DNA of 63,771 bases, from positions 1-63,771 of the forward strand of contig JANQNL010000013.1 of assembly GCA_028279585.1 (NCBI GenBank). Direction: 5' to 3'. Each line of letters begins with the position of its first letter. Position 1 is the stretch's first letter. Below, one piece after another: positions 51,944 through 62,500 of this stretch. The notes beneath the pieces were generated by a model. It was not told the origin of the DNA and did not search any database. It saw only the letters and a list, made by a program, of their open reading frames with translations. Both the position numbers and the translations under genes were made by a program. The stretch comes from Thermoplasmatota archaeon. GTDB taxonomy: Archaea > Thermoplasmatota > Penumbrarchaeia > JANQNL01.

Positions 51944-54421
51944 ATGCTGAACACAAAGTGGATATTGATCGTATTGATCACTATGGTTTTAGCAGGATCA
52001 GCTATCGTCGGTGTCGCAACGGCAATGAACCCGTTGGACCCCGGTGACGCACTTTTCGATCCTGATGGCGACGGCCTTACGAACGTGGATGAGTTCGATG
52101 CCGGAAGTGACCCGAACAATGCAGATACTGACAACGACGGTCTTCCGGATGGATGGGAGTGGGAGTACAACCTTGACCCTACAGACCCTGATGATGCTGT
52201 AGATGACGAGGATTATGCTGGCGGCGAGGAATATGCAGACTTCACCCAGGTCCCTCCTCCGAACTACACCAACTATGACGAGTACTTCCGTCAGTCCGGA
52301 ACCTACGAAGATGGTTCCCCTCGGTATATCCATACCAACCCCCAGAACCCGAACACCGATGGTGACGAGTATCTGGACCCTGATGACCCATACCCACTCA
52401 ACACCAGGAACGATGGTGTTGGCGGTGGCGGTGGAGGCAACCAGGGCGGCGATGCTGGCTGGGGAGATTGCGAGGACGGCGAAGGTGGCGATGGTGATGG
52501 TGATGGAAACTCCGACGACGACGGTGATGGCCTCTCTGACATGGCCGAGATGATGATGGGCACAGACCCGAACAATCCGGACACTGACGGCGATGGACTC
52601 CCGGACGACAAGGAGATCGAGTTCGCGACTGACCCCAACGATTGGGATACAGATAACGACCTTCTGATGGACGGCAACGAGATCGGTATCGACAAGGAGT
52701 CCACCGATGGACACTTCGTCGATTCTGACTACGATGGTTTCTACACAGGTAGCATCAATGTCTTCAAGCCTGCTCTTATCAATAAGATGATAGGCAGCGG
52801 TGACCCGGTCGTTGACGACCTTCTACAGAATGATTATACACATACCCTCAAGCATCCATACTTTAGGGATTCTGATGAGGATGGTCTCCCAGACTTCAAA
52901 GAGATCGACATTGGCACAGACCCATATGATTGGGACACTGACAATGACCTCATGGCCGATGGCCTTGAGCTCGGTATCAACAGGGGATCCACCGACCCGT
53001 TCCTTGTTGATTCAGATAATGATGGTCTTGACGACCCATGGGAGGATAACGACCTCGATCACATCCTGAACCTTGAGGAGCAGGACTTCCTTGGAACAAG
53101 CCCCAACGATGAGGATTCTGACGGGGATGAGCTTCTCGACAACGTCGAGTGTCAGCTCCTTGGCCCAGGTCCGATCAACGATAACTCCGTCGAGGAGTTC
53201 GGTTATACACAGGTTACTGGGATCACACCAGACCGTGAGGACCCTGGACTGGACCTTAGCAACCCGAACAGCGGCGTCAACCTCCAGACTGAGCAGGCCT
53301 TCGCCTGGTGGGCATCTTACTTCGAGCTTTCCCATCAGTATTACCTACAGGGCCTTGGTGGACTTCCAGAGGACTCCACAAGTGTGGCCTGGTGGCATAT
53401 CAACCCAATGTGCATTGCAGTCTGGTGGAACGCATACGTCGACCTCGGAATGCCAGAGGCCAAGATCTCTGCGGTTCAGGTAGCCACCGGATGGGCTGGC
53501 GACCCAGCCTTCGCCTTTATGAACAAGGGCACTCCATACAGGTGGAACAACTACGATACTCATCCAGCTGCTGATGATGGTGACCAGGACCCATTGGGCA
53601 ATCCACCACTGGGCGCTGATGGAATGGAAGACAACTGGGACCCAAGGCCTACCATCCCAGATGAGAGGCTTGATACCTTTGTTGCCCTCAACTACATCCA
53701 GGACCCAGACAGCGGTACCATCTACAAACCACAGTTCTGGACCGATGATGCTTCAGGCCAGACCGTGATCAACAACCCAGCTGCATACTTCTCCTACACT
53801 AGATATGGATTCCCATGGAGGTTCTCGGAGATGCCAATGCAGAAGGGCAAGCAGTACTTCATGTCCATCTGGGTCGGCCTCGAGTCAACTGCCCCAGGCA
53901 GTCAGCCGATCACAGAGGAGTGGTATACCCCATTGAACATTACGATAGGGTTCCACAATGCAAGTATCGGTGAGGACCTGACATACATGACCGTCGACGA
54001 TGATTTTGACGGTGATGGCGTCCAGTTCCAGTACGACCAGAGCATGGCCGGATGGATGTGGACACCAGAAGATGCAGAGCTACCAACCATCACTCTGAGC
54101 GCAAATGACCTGCAAGCAAGCAAGGTTGCAGGTGATCTTGGACTTGATCCATATGACACAGCCAGTGATGGTGGACCAGCGTGTCAGTATTCAGGACATG
54201 ATGGTAACGCCATCGTGTTCATCAACAATACGTTTTCGACGGCTCAGTTCTGGAGCACGATCACGTTCTATCAGATCGACTTCTACTTCTACATCCCAGA
54301 TGCAGTGTATGCCGGTCTTGTCGTGATCGATGTGTCCGCCGAGGGTGAAGGGAACATCCACTACCAGGGAACCCACGGTTCAGACACTGGTCCATCTGAC
54401 CTCCACTTGCATTACTTCTAA
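51944..54421 (+). CDS. Secreted calcium-binding thrombospondin type 3-repeat protein
   Basis: An 825-residue exported protein with a signal peptide (~3-25, KWILIVLITMVLAGSAIVGV) and no C-terminal membrane helix. Residues ~35-430 contain many thrombospondin type 3 repeats with the Ca2+-binding DxDxDG pattern (DPDGDGLTNVDEFDAGSDPN, NPDTDGDGLPDDKE, DSDNDGLDDPWEDNDL), interrupted by a Gly-rich linker (GVGGGGGGNQGG, ~138-150). Residues ~440-825 form a non-repetitive, tryptophan-rich domain of unknown type (AFAWWASYFELSHQYYLQGL, AWWHINPMCIAVWWNAYVDL). Lacking an anchor, it may associate with the cell wall or other surface proteins through calcium. ATG 51944 has GGTGG upstream. Confidence 0.82.
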   Translation: MLNTKWILIVLITMVLAGSAIVGVATAMNPLDPGDALFDPDGDGLTNVDEFDAGSDPNNADTDNDGLPDGWEWEYNLDPTDPDDAVDDEDYAGGEEYADFTQVPPPNYTNYDEYFRQSGTYEDGSPRYIHTNPQNPNTDGDEYLDPDDPYPLNTRNDGVGGGGGGNQGGDAGWGDCEDGEGGDGDGDGNSDDDGDGLSDMAEMMMGTDPNNPDTDGDGLPDDKEIEFATDPNDWDTDNDLLMDGNEIGIDKESTDGHFVDSDYDGFYTGSINVFKPALINKMIGSGDPVVDDLLQNDYTHTLKHPYFRDSDEDGLPDFKEIDIGTDPYDWDTDNDLMADGLELGINRGSTDPFLVDSDNDGLDDPWEDNDLDHILNLEEQDFLGTSPNDEDSDGDELLDNVECQLLGPGPINDNSVEEFGYTQVTGITPDREDPGLDLSNPNSGVNLQTEQAFAWWASYFELSHQYYLQGLGGLPEDSTSVAWWHINPMCIAVWWNAYVDLGMPEAKISAVQVATGWAGDPAFAFMNKGTPYRWNNYDTHPAADDGDQDPLGNPPLGADGMEDNWDPRPTIPDERLDTFVALNYIQDPDSGTIYKPQFWTDDASGQTVINNPAAYFSYTRYGFPWRFSEMPMQKGKQYFMSIWVGLESTAPGSQPITEEWYTPLNITIGFHNASIGEDLTYMTVDDDFDGDGVQFQYDQSMAGWMWTPEDAELPTITLSANDLQASKVAGDLGLDPYDTASDGGPACQYSGHDGNAIVFINNTFSTAQFWSTITFYQIDFYFYIPDAVYAGLVVIDVSAEGEGNIHYQGTHGSDTGPSDLHLHYF

Positions 54422-54434
54422 TGCAAGCGGACCC

Positions 54435-54471
54435 GTGAGGGACCGAAAGGTCCCTCACAAAACCCTTTTTT
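54435..54471 (+). terminator. Hairpin plus T-run terminator after the TSP3-repeat gene
   Basis: A perfect 10-bp stem GTGAGGGACC/GGTCCCTCAC with a GAAA tetraloop (54435-54458) is followed 8 nt later by TTTTTT (54466-54471). Confidence 0.65.
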
Positions 54472-54474
54472 ATT

Positions 54475-54606
54475 CTTTGATGTTTAGGTCGCAGCTTAGG
54501 CCAACCTAACATCAAAGCCCCCGCGGCGCTAGTATGATCGACGACAAGCCGCAGGAGGGTCCAGAACTTTTCGTTGCATTAGCTATTGACGGAGAAAAGT
54601 TACTGG
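54475..54606 (-). repeat. Family M structured intergenic element, copy M3
   Basis: Read on the minus strand: long hairpin CCAGTAACTTTTC/GAAAAGTTCTGG (54561-54606) with apical loop TCCGTCAATAGCTAATGCAAC; GC-rich module CTGCGGCTTGTCGTCGATC continuing to GCGCCGCGGG; then a hairpin CTTTGATG/CATCAAAG with TGTTAGG/CCTAAACA core (54475-54517). Stem bases differ from M1/M2 at paired positions in a compensatory way (GGATG/CATCC versus TGATG/CATCA). In tandem with M4, between convergent genes; no ORF in 54422-54786. Confidence 0.6.
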
Positions 54607-54610
54607 AGTC

Positions 54611-54745
54611 TTCTATTGTTTAGGTCGTAGCGTAAGCTAACCTAACATCAAAGTGCCCGCGGCCGCTAGAGCTAGCGACGGCCTGACGCAGGTGCAGCCT
54701 GAAATTTCTGGTCCGTTGAATAGCCACGCAAGAAATTTACAGGCT
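54611..54745 (-). repeat. Family M structured intergenic element, copy M4
   Basis: Minus-strand order is the same as M3: long hairpin AGCCTGTAAATTTCT/AGAAATTTCAGGCT (54696-54745) with loop containing TGCGTGGCTATTCAACG; GC module CTGCGTCAGGCCGTCGCTAG continuing to GCGGCCGCGGGC; hairpin TTTGATGTTAGG/CCTAAACAAT (54611-54653). The second hairpin has a mismatched outer stem compared with M3. Confidence 0.6.
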
Positions 54746-54786
54746 CCGCTAAGATCCTTCCCACTATTCTAAGGGGAGGGGGTACA

Positions 54787-56277
54787 TCAGTAAGATTTGG
54801 CTACGTAGGTCCAATTGCTCGTAGGCTTCCCACACGACACACAATTCGACTCCTTACCCTTAACATCGTCCCACTCGAAGTTAGGATCGTCAATAGGCAC
54901 AGGAACTCCGAGCAGGATCCTGTCCAAGTCCTTCTCGATGGTCTCTGCACAGTCCTCGGAACCACACCAAGGCATCTTCAGGATACCCTTGATGGTCTCG
55001 TCATCATCACCGATGGCGTCCCGTAGGTCAAGGACGGTCGTTGTGTTCTCCTCAAGCATTGCTTCAGCCTTGGCAAGGATCACTTCAGAGGTCTCCTTGA
55101 GCATGATGGCAAGGGTGTCCTCGAGCTCATCAAGCGCGACCTGATGCTTTGAACCATCATCCCTGCGGACGACGATGCAGCTTTTGGACTCGATATCCCT
55201 TGGTCCTATCTCAAGCCGCAGGGGCACACCCTTGAGCTCCCAGTGATAGAACTTGTTACCTGGGCGGATATCCCTGTCATCGAGCCTGCTCCTGATACCA
55301 GCTTCGATAAGACGCTTGTGGACCGCTTGTGCGACCTCGTTGATCATGTCCTGCTTGCCTTTGACGTAGATAGGCACGATAGCCACCTGGATAGGTGCAA
55401 CGTCAGGAGGGAGAATGATGCCCCGGTCATCACCGTGGATGCCTACAAGGGCGCCGATGATCCTCTCGCTCATACCGTAGGTGGTCTGGTGAACATACTT
55501 GTGCTCACCGTCCGCGTCCTCGTACTGGATCTCGTACGGTACTGAGAAGTTCTCCTTGTACTCATGTATCGAGCCAAGCTGCAGGGTCTTGCCGTTGGGC
55601 ATGAGGCAGTCGATACCAATGGTGTAGAAAGCTCCTGCGAACTTGTCCCACTCTGGCCTCTTTGCAAGGACGTATGGCAGGCATAGGGCCTTACCCAGGT
55701 CCTTCATTATCTGGAGGTCCTCACGGATCTGCCTTTCGGAATCTTCGAAATCTGCATGGGCAGTGTGGGCCTCGAAGAAGTGGATCTCCCTTACCCTGAT
55801 GAACGTCCTGGTCTGCTTCGTCTCATACCTGAAGGTGTTGACCAGCTGGTATGTCTTGAGCGGAAGGTCTGTGTGCGACCTTATCCAGAGTGCGAACATC
55901 GGATACATGGCGGTCTCGGAAGTAGGGCGGAGCAGCAGCGGGACGTCGAGCTCGTTGAGGCCACCGTGGGTGACCCAATAGACCTCTGCATCGAAGCCCT
56001 TGATGTGGTCAGCTTCCTTCTGGAACTCTGTCTTTGGAATGAGCAACGGGAAGCACACTTCATCGTGACCAGTTGCGTCCAATCCCTTCCTCAGGAGGGT
56101 GTCGATGTTCTGCATGACCTTCCAGCCGTATGGCGTCCAGACGTTCATTCCCTTTATCGGGTATCGCTTGTCAGATAGGTCTGCAAGCTCTATGACGTCG
56201 TTGTACCATTCGCTGAAGTTGGCCTTGTCGAGCCTCTCCCGCATCTTGTCCAGGGTTTTTTCGTAGGATCCTTCCAT
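54787..56277 (-). CDS. proS: Prolyl-tRNA synthetase, archaeal/eukaryotic type
   Basis: Class II synthetase that charges tRNA-Pro. ~496 residues. Class II motifs: motif 1 around KGMNVWTPYGWKVMQNIDTL, motif 2 TFRYETKQTRTFIRVREIHF (20 shown; Arg residues contact ATP) and motif 3 GIHGDDRGIILPPDVAPIQV. Anticodon-binding domain (~280-400) and a C-terminal domain with CGSEDCAETIEKD and CVSCGKPTSNWTYVAKSY, the zinc-binding end with terminal Tyr typical of the archaeal form. Start ATG 56277 follows GGTGGTC. Last gene of a leftward group. Confidence 0.96.
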   Translation of the reverse strand: MEGSYEKTLDKMRERLDKANFSEWYNDVIELADLSDKRYPIKGMNVWTPYGWKVMQNIDTLLRKGLDATGHDEVCFPLLIPKTEFQKEADHIKGFDAEVYWVTHGGLNELDVPLLLRPTSETAMYPMFALWIRSHTDLPLKTYQLVNTFRYETKQTRTFIRVREIHFFEAHTAHADFEDSERQIREDLQIMKDLGKALCLPYVLAKRPEWDKFAGAFYTIGIDCLMPNGKTLQLGSIHEYKENFSVPYEIQYEDADGEHKYVHQTTYGMSERIIGALVGIHGDDRGIILPPDVAPIQVAIVPIYVKGKQDMINEVAQAVHKRLIEAGIRSRLDDRDIRPGNKFYHWELKGVPLRLEIGPRDIESKSCIVVRRDDGSKHQVALDELEDTLAIMLKETSEVILAKAEAMLEENTTTVLDLRDAIGDDDETIKGILKMPWCGSEDCAETIEKDLDRILLGVPVPIDDPNFEWDDVKGKESNCVSCGKPTSNWTYVAKSY

Positions 56278-56355
56278 ATGACCACCTGCCATACTGGCAT
56301 GGGTTTGGATGAGGCCAAGGAAAAGGTGGTATTAGTAAGTATTTATGGATAGATA

Positions 56356-57711
56356 CTACGTACCTATCATCCCAAGGACCACTGGTCGGACCCTGGAGAT
56401 TAGGAAAAGACTGCCTGTAATGAGCATTGGTCTGTCACTGGTCCCAAGAATGTTCACGAGATCCTCATCGGAGATGATAGTGGAGACCATGTCAACGGCT
56501 ATGGCCTCCTTTACTATATCCTCCATCTCATCCACAGCCCGAGCTCGTGGTAAGTCCAGATGAGCGATGTGAACGTTATGGACGATGGTCGAAAGGACCT
56601 CAAGTACCTTCTCGGTCTCTTTGTCCTTCATGCTTGAGAAGATGAGGTCTACACCATAAGGGTGGATGCTTTGCACGGTTTCGACCAAAGCTTGTGCAGC
56701 CTGTGGATTGTGGCAGATGTCCAGGATCACATCTCTACCTCTAGGGACCCGTAGCTGCTCGAACCGGCCCGGTATCGTGAACTTCGCAAGAAGCTGCAGA
56801 ACACTCTCATCATCGATGTGGGATGGTTCGGTATTCCCGACGCCCATGGAGGTGGCGACCAGAGCCAGGGCAACATTATTGATCTGATGGTCCCCAAGAA
56901 GCCTCGTCGTGTAGTCTCTCTCATCTTCCCCGATGGTTAGGCTAAAGCTCTGAAACCCCTCTTCCACACCCTTCGGCGTGACCAGGATGGAGTTGTCTGT
57001 AGAACGGAACAGGTCCTCAGACCTTGTCAGGAATAATAGTGGAGCACCCTTCTTCTCGGCTTCCCTATTGATGACCTCGAACGGCCCCTCGTCCTTTCCT
57101 TCGGGGCCGAAACCAATGACCACTGGATGGCCTGGTTTGATTATCCCACTTTTTTCCCAGGCTATGGAATCGAGGTCCTCACCAAGCTGCATCGTGTGGT
57201 CCAGACCCACAGAGGTGATTACAGTGCAGATGGGATGTGATATGATATTTGTAGCATCGAGCCTGCCGCCTAGCCCCACTTCGATCACAGCTTTGGATAC
57301 GTTCTGTTGATGGAAATGGTCGAAGGCCATTGCAGTGACCACTTCAAAGAACGTCGGGTGGGCCACCTGGTCCATCCCATCCATTAGCTCGAAGATCGGT
57401 CTGTAACGCTTGATGAAATCTATAACGAACCCCTGTGGAACCCACTTTCCATCTACATGCATCCTCTCCGCGAAGTCTTCGATGTGAGGTGATGTGAAGC
57501 AACCGGCACGGTTTCCCAAGGCTGTGAGCAATGCAGCTGTAACTTCTGAACAGGTACCCTTGCCGTTGGTCCCTGTGATATGTATGTACCTGTCCGAGAC
57601 CTGGGCTGGACCACCCATGGTCTTGTCCAGATACTTCATGTTCTGTAATCCGAGTTTGATGCCGAACCTTTCCAGGGAATAGATGTAATCGATGGTCTGG
57701 GGATAATCCAT
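56356..57711 (-). CDS. folC: Folylpolyglutamate/dihydrofolate synthase family Mur ligase
   Basis: ATP-dependent ligase adding glutamate to folate-type cofactors (or glycyl-type chemistry on a related pterin). 451 residues: N-terminal LERFGIKLGLQNMKYLDKTM, P-loop HITGTNGKGTCSEVTAALL (~44-62), TSPHIEDFAERMHVDG (~75), EVGLGGRLDATNI (~145), ITSVGLDHTMQLG and DHQINNVALALVATSM, C-terminal domain with LDICHNPQAAQALVETV. GGTGATAAG precedes ATG 57711. In archaea without classical folate the substrate may be a modified pterin such as tetrahydromethanopterin/sarcinapterin, so substrate is not fixed. Confidence 0.9.
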   Translation of the reverse strand: MDYPQTIDYIYSLERFGIKLGLQNMKYLDKTMGGPAQVSDRYIHITGTNGKGTCSEVTAALLTALGNRAGCFTSPHIEDFAERMHVDGKWVPQGFVIDFIKRYRPIFELMDGMDQVAHPTFFEVVTAMAFDHFHQQNVSKAVIEVGLGGRLDATNIISHPICTVITSVGLDHTMQLGEDLDSIAWEKSGIIKPGHPVVIGFGPEGKDEGPFEVINREAEKKGAPLLFLTRSEDLFRSTDNSILVTPKGVEEGFQSFSLTIGEDERDYTTRLLGDHQINNVALALVATSMGVGNTEPSHIDDESVLQLLAKFTIPGRFEQLRVPRGRDVILDICHNPQAAQALVETVQSIHPYGVDLIFSSMKDKETEKVLEVLSTIVHNVHIAHLDLPRARAVDEMEDIVKEAIAVDMVSTIISDEDLVNILGTSDRPMLITGSLFLISRVRPVVLGMIGT

Positions 57712-57732
57712 CTTATCACCTGGTAAGGGGTT

Positions 57733-59571
57733 TCAATCTATACGAATGAACTGTCCCGTGTCAAGCTCCAGTTCGGTGTTGCTGCCACCAAGCCAGGCCA
57801 GGATCACACCGATCTCAAGCTCCAGGATGTCACCGCTTTCGGGTCCACCCGTTACCTGGACCGTTATCCAGTTGGTAGACTTGAACTTGGACCGAAGCGC
57901 AGAAGAAGTAGAGACCTCCGATTCACCCTCGGTAAGCCCCCGAATGGCGAGTCCGAACTCCCCATGGGACACGAGCTCCTCGACCTTCTTGTCGATACTG
58001 CGTTCGTCCATGGATGAGAAAAGCTGGGGGACCTTTCCTTTGATGTCCCCACCAAAGATGGTGCCTCGACCCCCGATACCTCCCACATATCTCTTTTGCA
58101 GGTTCAGTGCTTTTTTGGAGGTCACTGACTTGCGTAGAGCGTTCGGTAGTTCACGGGAGACATCCTCCATGGAAGTGTAGGATTCTAAGAGCTTCTTATC
58201 GATGGTGAAGGTCGCAAGCTCTCCTTCAAGGTAGGATTGCTGGAAACCCCTCGCACCCCACAGAGCGAAGTGCTCGGTCTCTTCTATGACGATGTTGCGC
58301 CATCCGAAGTAATAGAGAAGCGATGCAAGGATACCCTTGACCTGGCCGGACCCCTGCTTTGAGATGAACAGGCAGATGCCCGGAATGTTCTGGATACTGA
58401 TGTCCGCTCTCTTCTTCTTCAGAGCATCCAGTCGTTTTCCGTTACTGGTTATCCTGCCCTCGAGCTTCTGGATCTCCTTTCCGTAGAACTCTATCTGCTT
58501 CCATTTGACCTTATCGCGGTTAGCGACCGTATGCAGCATCTCGAGCATGATGGTCCTGTCGGTCTGTCTCCGGATCTCCCTTGGCATGGCCTTTATGTAG
58601 TTCTCGACCGTCGCTTCGTCCCGCTGTATCTGTGACTTGTATTTCTCGATGCTCTCTGCGACCTGAAGCTGCTCGGAATGGATGAACCGACGGACCTCGT
58701 AGTCCATCTCTCTTGCGAATATGAAGAGATTGTTCGCCTTCTTGGTCATTCCACGTAGGGTCTTTTCCAGAAAGTCCGTGTCGATGGAGTCCAGGCCCTT
58801 TTCCAGGATAGGCTCCAGTCCTTTAAGGCGACCGTCCTCAAGACCAAGGACCAATGAGATCCCCATGGAATTAACGAGCAGGTCCTTCTCCCTGACCCCC
58901 ACCTGCTGGACCCACTCCTGAAGAAGTTTCTTATCAGAATGCTTGGAAAGCATCCAAGTGTTGTCAGAGACAGCACCGAGCATGAAGAGAATCTTGACGA
59001 ACTCGCGCTTGGTCCACTCCATGTTCTGGATATATCCATCGAAGTCAGAGGCCCCACCTTCAGCTACATAGAGCATGTAGGCTGTGAGGATCGTGCAAGC
59101 TGTTGGATAGATGGGGTCGAGCCTTTCGGGAGGATAGATGAACGCGTTCTCGTGGATGTTACCCGAGATGACCTGATGGTGGTCGATACAGAACGTCAAT
59201 GGGGTGAACTCCAGCGGTTGAACGTCCACGAAAAGAAGGAGAGCACATGGGTCTGGTTTGAGATGGACTCGCTCCAGATGTGTGATGGGGAACAGCTTGA
59301 TATCCCGTATGTCGAAACCAATGGATATCATGATGTCCCTGGAAAAGATGGCCGAGGCGAACCCGTCCATGTCGTTGTCGAAGTAGATGTTGATACCGTT
59401 GCAGTCCTTCTTCTTCAGTACGATCCTGTCTAGGAATCCCTTCACATCCTGGGGAGTTATACCAAGTTCAGAGACCGCATCCTCACTGGCATCGTAGATG
59501 TCCAGGTTCTGCTGGAAGAGGCGGTGTGGGACGCCTGTGACGTCCTCTGGCATCTGGTCAAGACCTCTCAC
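57733..59571 (-). CDS. RecJ-like DHH phosphoesterase with coiled-coil insertion
   Basis: A 612-residue protein. DHH motifs: NIYFDNDMDGFASAIFSRDI (motif I, Asp ~65/67/69), LLLFVDVQPLEF (motif II, ~112-123), LTFCIDHHQVISG (motif III, ~126-138) and LGAVSDNTWMLSKHS (motif IV). Residues ~285-395 are predicted coiled coil (ESIEKYKSQIQRDEATVENY). The DHHA1-like end contains GGRGTIFGGDIKGKVPQLFS. The order of motifs is that of archaeal RecJ/GAN-like nucleases, but the insertion and length differ, so single-strand exonuclease activity is only inferred. The start is GTG 59571 with AAGGTGAG at a good distance; the surface protein stop lies 12 nt upstream, so the two are co-transcribed. Confidence 0.8.
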   Translation of the reverse strand: MRGLDQMPEDVTGVPHRLFQQNLDIYDASEDAVSELGITPQDVKGFLDRIVLKKKDCNGINIYFDNDMDGFASAIFSRDIMISIGFDIRDIKLFPITHLERVHLKPDPCALLLFVDVQPLEFTPLTFCIDHHQVISGNIHENAFIYPPERLDPIYPTACTILTAYMLYVAEGGASDFDGYIQNMEWTKREFVKILFMLGAVSDNTWMLSKHSDKKLLQEWVQQVGVREKDLLVNSMGISLVLGLEDGRLKGLEPILEKGLDSIDTDFLEKTLRGMTKKANNLFIFAREMDYEVRRFIHSEQLQVAESIEKYKSQIQRDEATVENYIKAMPREIRRQTDRTIMLEMLHTVANRDKVKWKQIEFYGKEIQKLEGRITSNGKRLDALKKKRADISIQNIPGICLFISKQGSGQVKGILASLLYYFGWRNIVIEETEHFALWGARGFQQSYLEGELATFTIDKKLLESYTSMEDVSRELPNALRKSVTSKKALNLQKRYVGGIGGRGTIFGGDIKGKVPQLFSSMDERSIDKKVEELVSHGEFGLAIRGLTEGESEVSTSSALRSKFKSTNWITVQVTGGPESGDILELEIGVILAWLGGSNTELELDTGQFIRID

Positions 59572-59583
59572 GAACTGCTCACC

Positions 59584-62500
59584 TTACATGTCATCGATGT
59601 TCATGTAATCCTCATCATCGGCGTCGAGGTCTTCATCGTCGTAGCCGAAAATGTCCTTGGGCTCCTCGTCCTCTGGCATGTCCTCGCCAAGTCCGAGAGG
59701 ATCCTCGTCCACAGGTTCAGCTGCGGGCTGTGCCGCATCGAGGTCACCAGGAGGTGTATAATCGAGGTCAACGGGCTCCTGTGGTGTGTCCATTGGTGCA
59801 GCATTATAATCTACGGTCTGGGCTCCACCATCATGGTAAGATGGCGATGGAGCGGTATCCTGATAGTACGAGGATGGTTGCTCAATGGTCTGCGGCTGGA
59901 CAGGAGCTGCCGGTGGTGGAGCTCCCCATCCATCAGCTTTGCGTCCTGTTCCAGGCACATACTCGACCTCGGTGTCAGACTGGGCATAGAGGTCCTCATG
60001 ATGCTGGGCCTTCTGCTGCTCCCTCTGTTCCTCAACATCCTTTTTGGCCTTGGAGTTCGAGACGACCACGGCAATGATTATGATGATGATGACGACCGCT
60101 ACAATGATCAGGAGGATCCACCAGTAACCCGCGTACCTACTTGGTGACAGCATACCGTCCCCACCTCCATCACCACCATCTCCGCCGTCCGTGCCATTCG
60201 GCTGGGCACCTGGCTCTTGGACCTTTATGACCACCATCGTACTTCTGGATGTCTCGTCCCCGGTCTCGGAGTACAGGATGGCTTCAAGGGTGTACTGGTC
60301 TGCAGCTGCAGTTGCCTTGAACCTGAACTCAAGCGGAAGGTTCCTTGTCTGGTTGTAGTTGAGCATTAACTGGATGGATGTAGAGTTGGTCGTGACCTGC
60401 ATGGAGTCGCCGATCTTGATGCTCTGTATAACATCAAGGATGGTTCCGGAAAGCTCGATGGTTATGTTGTCAGAGAACGCTCCTTTGTTCACGAGGGACA
60501 GGGTTCCATGACCCACTTCAGTGCGGTTCATGGTCCCCGGTGTATCGATAGTGATCTCGGTATCGTAGAACCCGATCTTCATTATCGATGAGATCAGGTC
60601 GCTGTAGTCATGGCCATCGGTGGCCTGCACCTCTATCCTATAAAAGCCTGGGTCCAAAGGACTTGTTGCATCGATATCGAAGCTGGTCATGTCCGCTGTG
60701 CCCTGCCATGGTATTATCGGAAGGCCTGTGGACATGTCGATGATCTGGACCATGTAACTGATGGTATCGTTGTTCGCATCTGTGGATGGGTCCCATGTGA
60801 TGGTCGGTGTGAGGTCCTCTGTTACCAAGGGCTGGAGGTTCGAAGGGTTGGTTGGTGGTTCGTTGCCGTATGCGCTTATGGTCAGGTTGAACTTGGCAAC
60901 ACCTGAGTAGAACTCTCCGTCAAAGCTCTTGATCTGGATTATGTATGTGATATCCTCACGTAGTGGTGTTATCACATTGTAGTATTCGTCTGTTCCTACT
61001 GAGGTCCACGGAATGATGTAATCCTCCACTGCTGCAGTTCCGATCATGACCATATAGATGAGCTGATCTCCATCTGGATCTGTTGCTCCTACCCAGCTTA
61101 TCCTTGGTGTTGTGTCAGCTGTCACCGTAGGTGTGGCGTTCGTAGGTGCTGTTGGTGGGAAGTTATCTGCCAGTGTTACATCGATGCTCACAGACTTGTT
61201 GGTCGGGTTCTCTGCCATGTCCTCTCCCCTGACCCTGATGTGGGTAGTTCCAGCTGGAAGGGTGAGGTCCAGGGTGACATTGATCTGTTCCACTCCATCG
61301 GAGGCAGTGACGTTATCGGTCAGAGATAGCCATGCTCCAAAGTCTGCTTCGTCCGTTGTGTTGTAACTGATAGAATATTCCATGCTCGACAGGTTCATGC
61401 CTGAAGCGTTAGCACCGTCGACGCGGTCGTCGAAGGAGATAATGATGTCCGCATCAGGAACCTGTAAAGTTGTTGGGGTGTAGAATGTGACTATCGGGTT
61501 GGTCTCGTCGAACTTGATGTTCACCATGTCGGATTCCACTGGACCATTTCCAGCAGCATCCCAGACCCGCCACTTGATGTAGTTGTCATCACCGTCAGGG
61601 AAGCTCTTCCAGGTCGGAGAGGCTATCGACACGTTAACAGTGAGGTTATCGGCGGTCTCGATGTAGGTTGGTGAGACCTTGTACCACCTTTCGAACCCTG
61701 TTGGGCCATGGACCGAGGTCGAGTACTCGATATTGGCCATGTCGATGCCTGAACCCATGTCGTTGACGGTCATGTTACACATGACGGGGTAGAAGTTATA
61801 CCAGAGGCCGGAGACAGGCTCCAAAGAGCCGAACGATGGAAGGATGCCATCGATGACCGGTCCACTGAAGACTGCCGAGACGTTGACGTCCTGGGCCATG
61901 GACTGGATCTCGAACTGATGCCAGTATGAACCGTCTGTGAGGTTCGCAACGTTGACATAATACATCTTTCCGTCAGTGACATCGAGGTCCAATGGTGTTA
62001 TTGGTGACATCTCGAACGGGCTATCAGGGTGCTCCGAGGTTGCTCCTGCGTCAAGGAATATCCTCATCTGTGGATAGCCAGTGTTGGGCATATCGCCGTC
62101 ATCATCCTGGTAGTTCAGCTTGAAGAGGAACTGTGATGTCGCATTACCTGTGGCTGGGCTCAGGTCGAAAGAGTCCATAAACGGTGGTGTGTCGATACCA
62201 GGGCCAGCTACGAAGGACTTTGTGAAGTAGATGTCCCTGTTGCCGTGCCTGTTATCGGCCCAGGCCACAAGTGCCCGGCCATACTTGTCGAATCCACCAG
62301 TAGGGACGGTCTGGTATGTCGCATCGTCGGAGGTTGGGACGTTGGTGTCAGTGTCATCGACCCTGATGGTGTCTCCCCAGGTCTGGCCCCCATCGGTACT
62401 GTTCTTGTACCAGACGTCATCGTCGACGCTGGTGGTATCGTGCCATGCAACACTGCAATAAGTGGAGTTGAAGGCGTTTACGACTGGGTTCTGGCAGGAG

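Noticed and set aside
54475-54745. Integron-like attC sites
   Set aside because: ACCTAAC and GTTAGGT match the attC R-box consensus, and archaeal integrons exist, but the inverted arms are only ~40 nt apart, GC modules and a second hairpin recur with them, no cassette ORFs lie between copies, and no integrase is present in the window.
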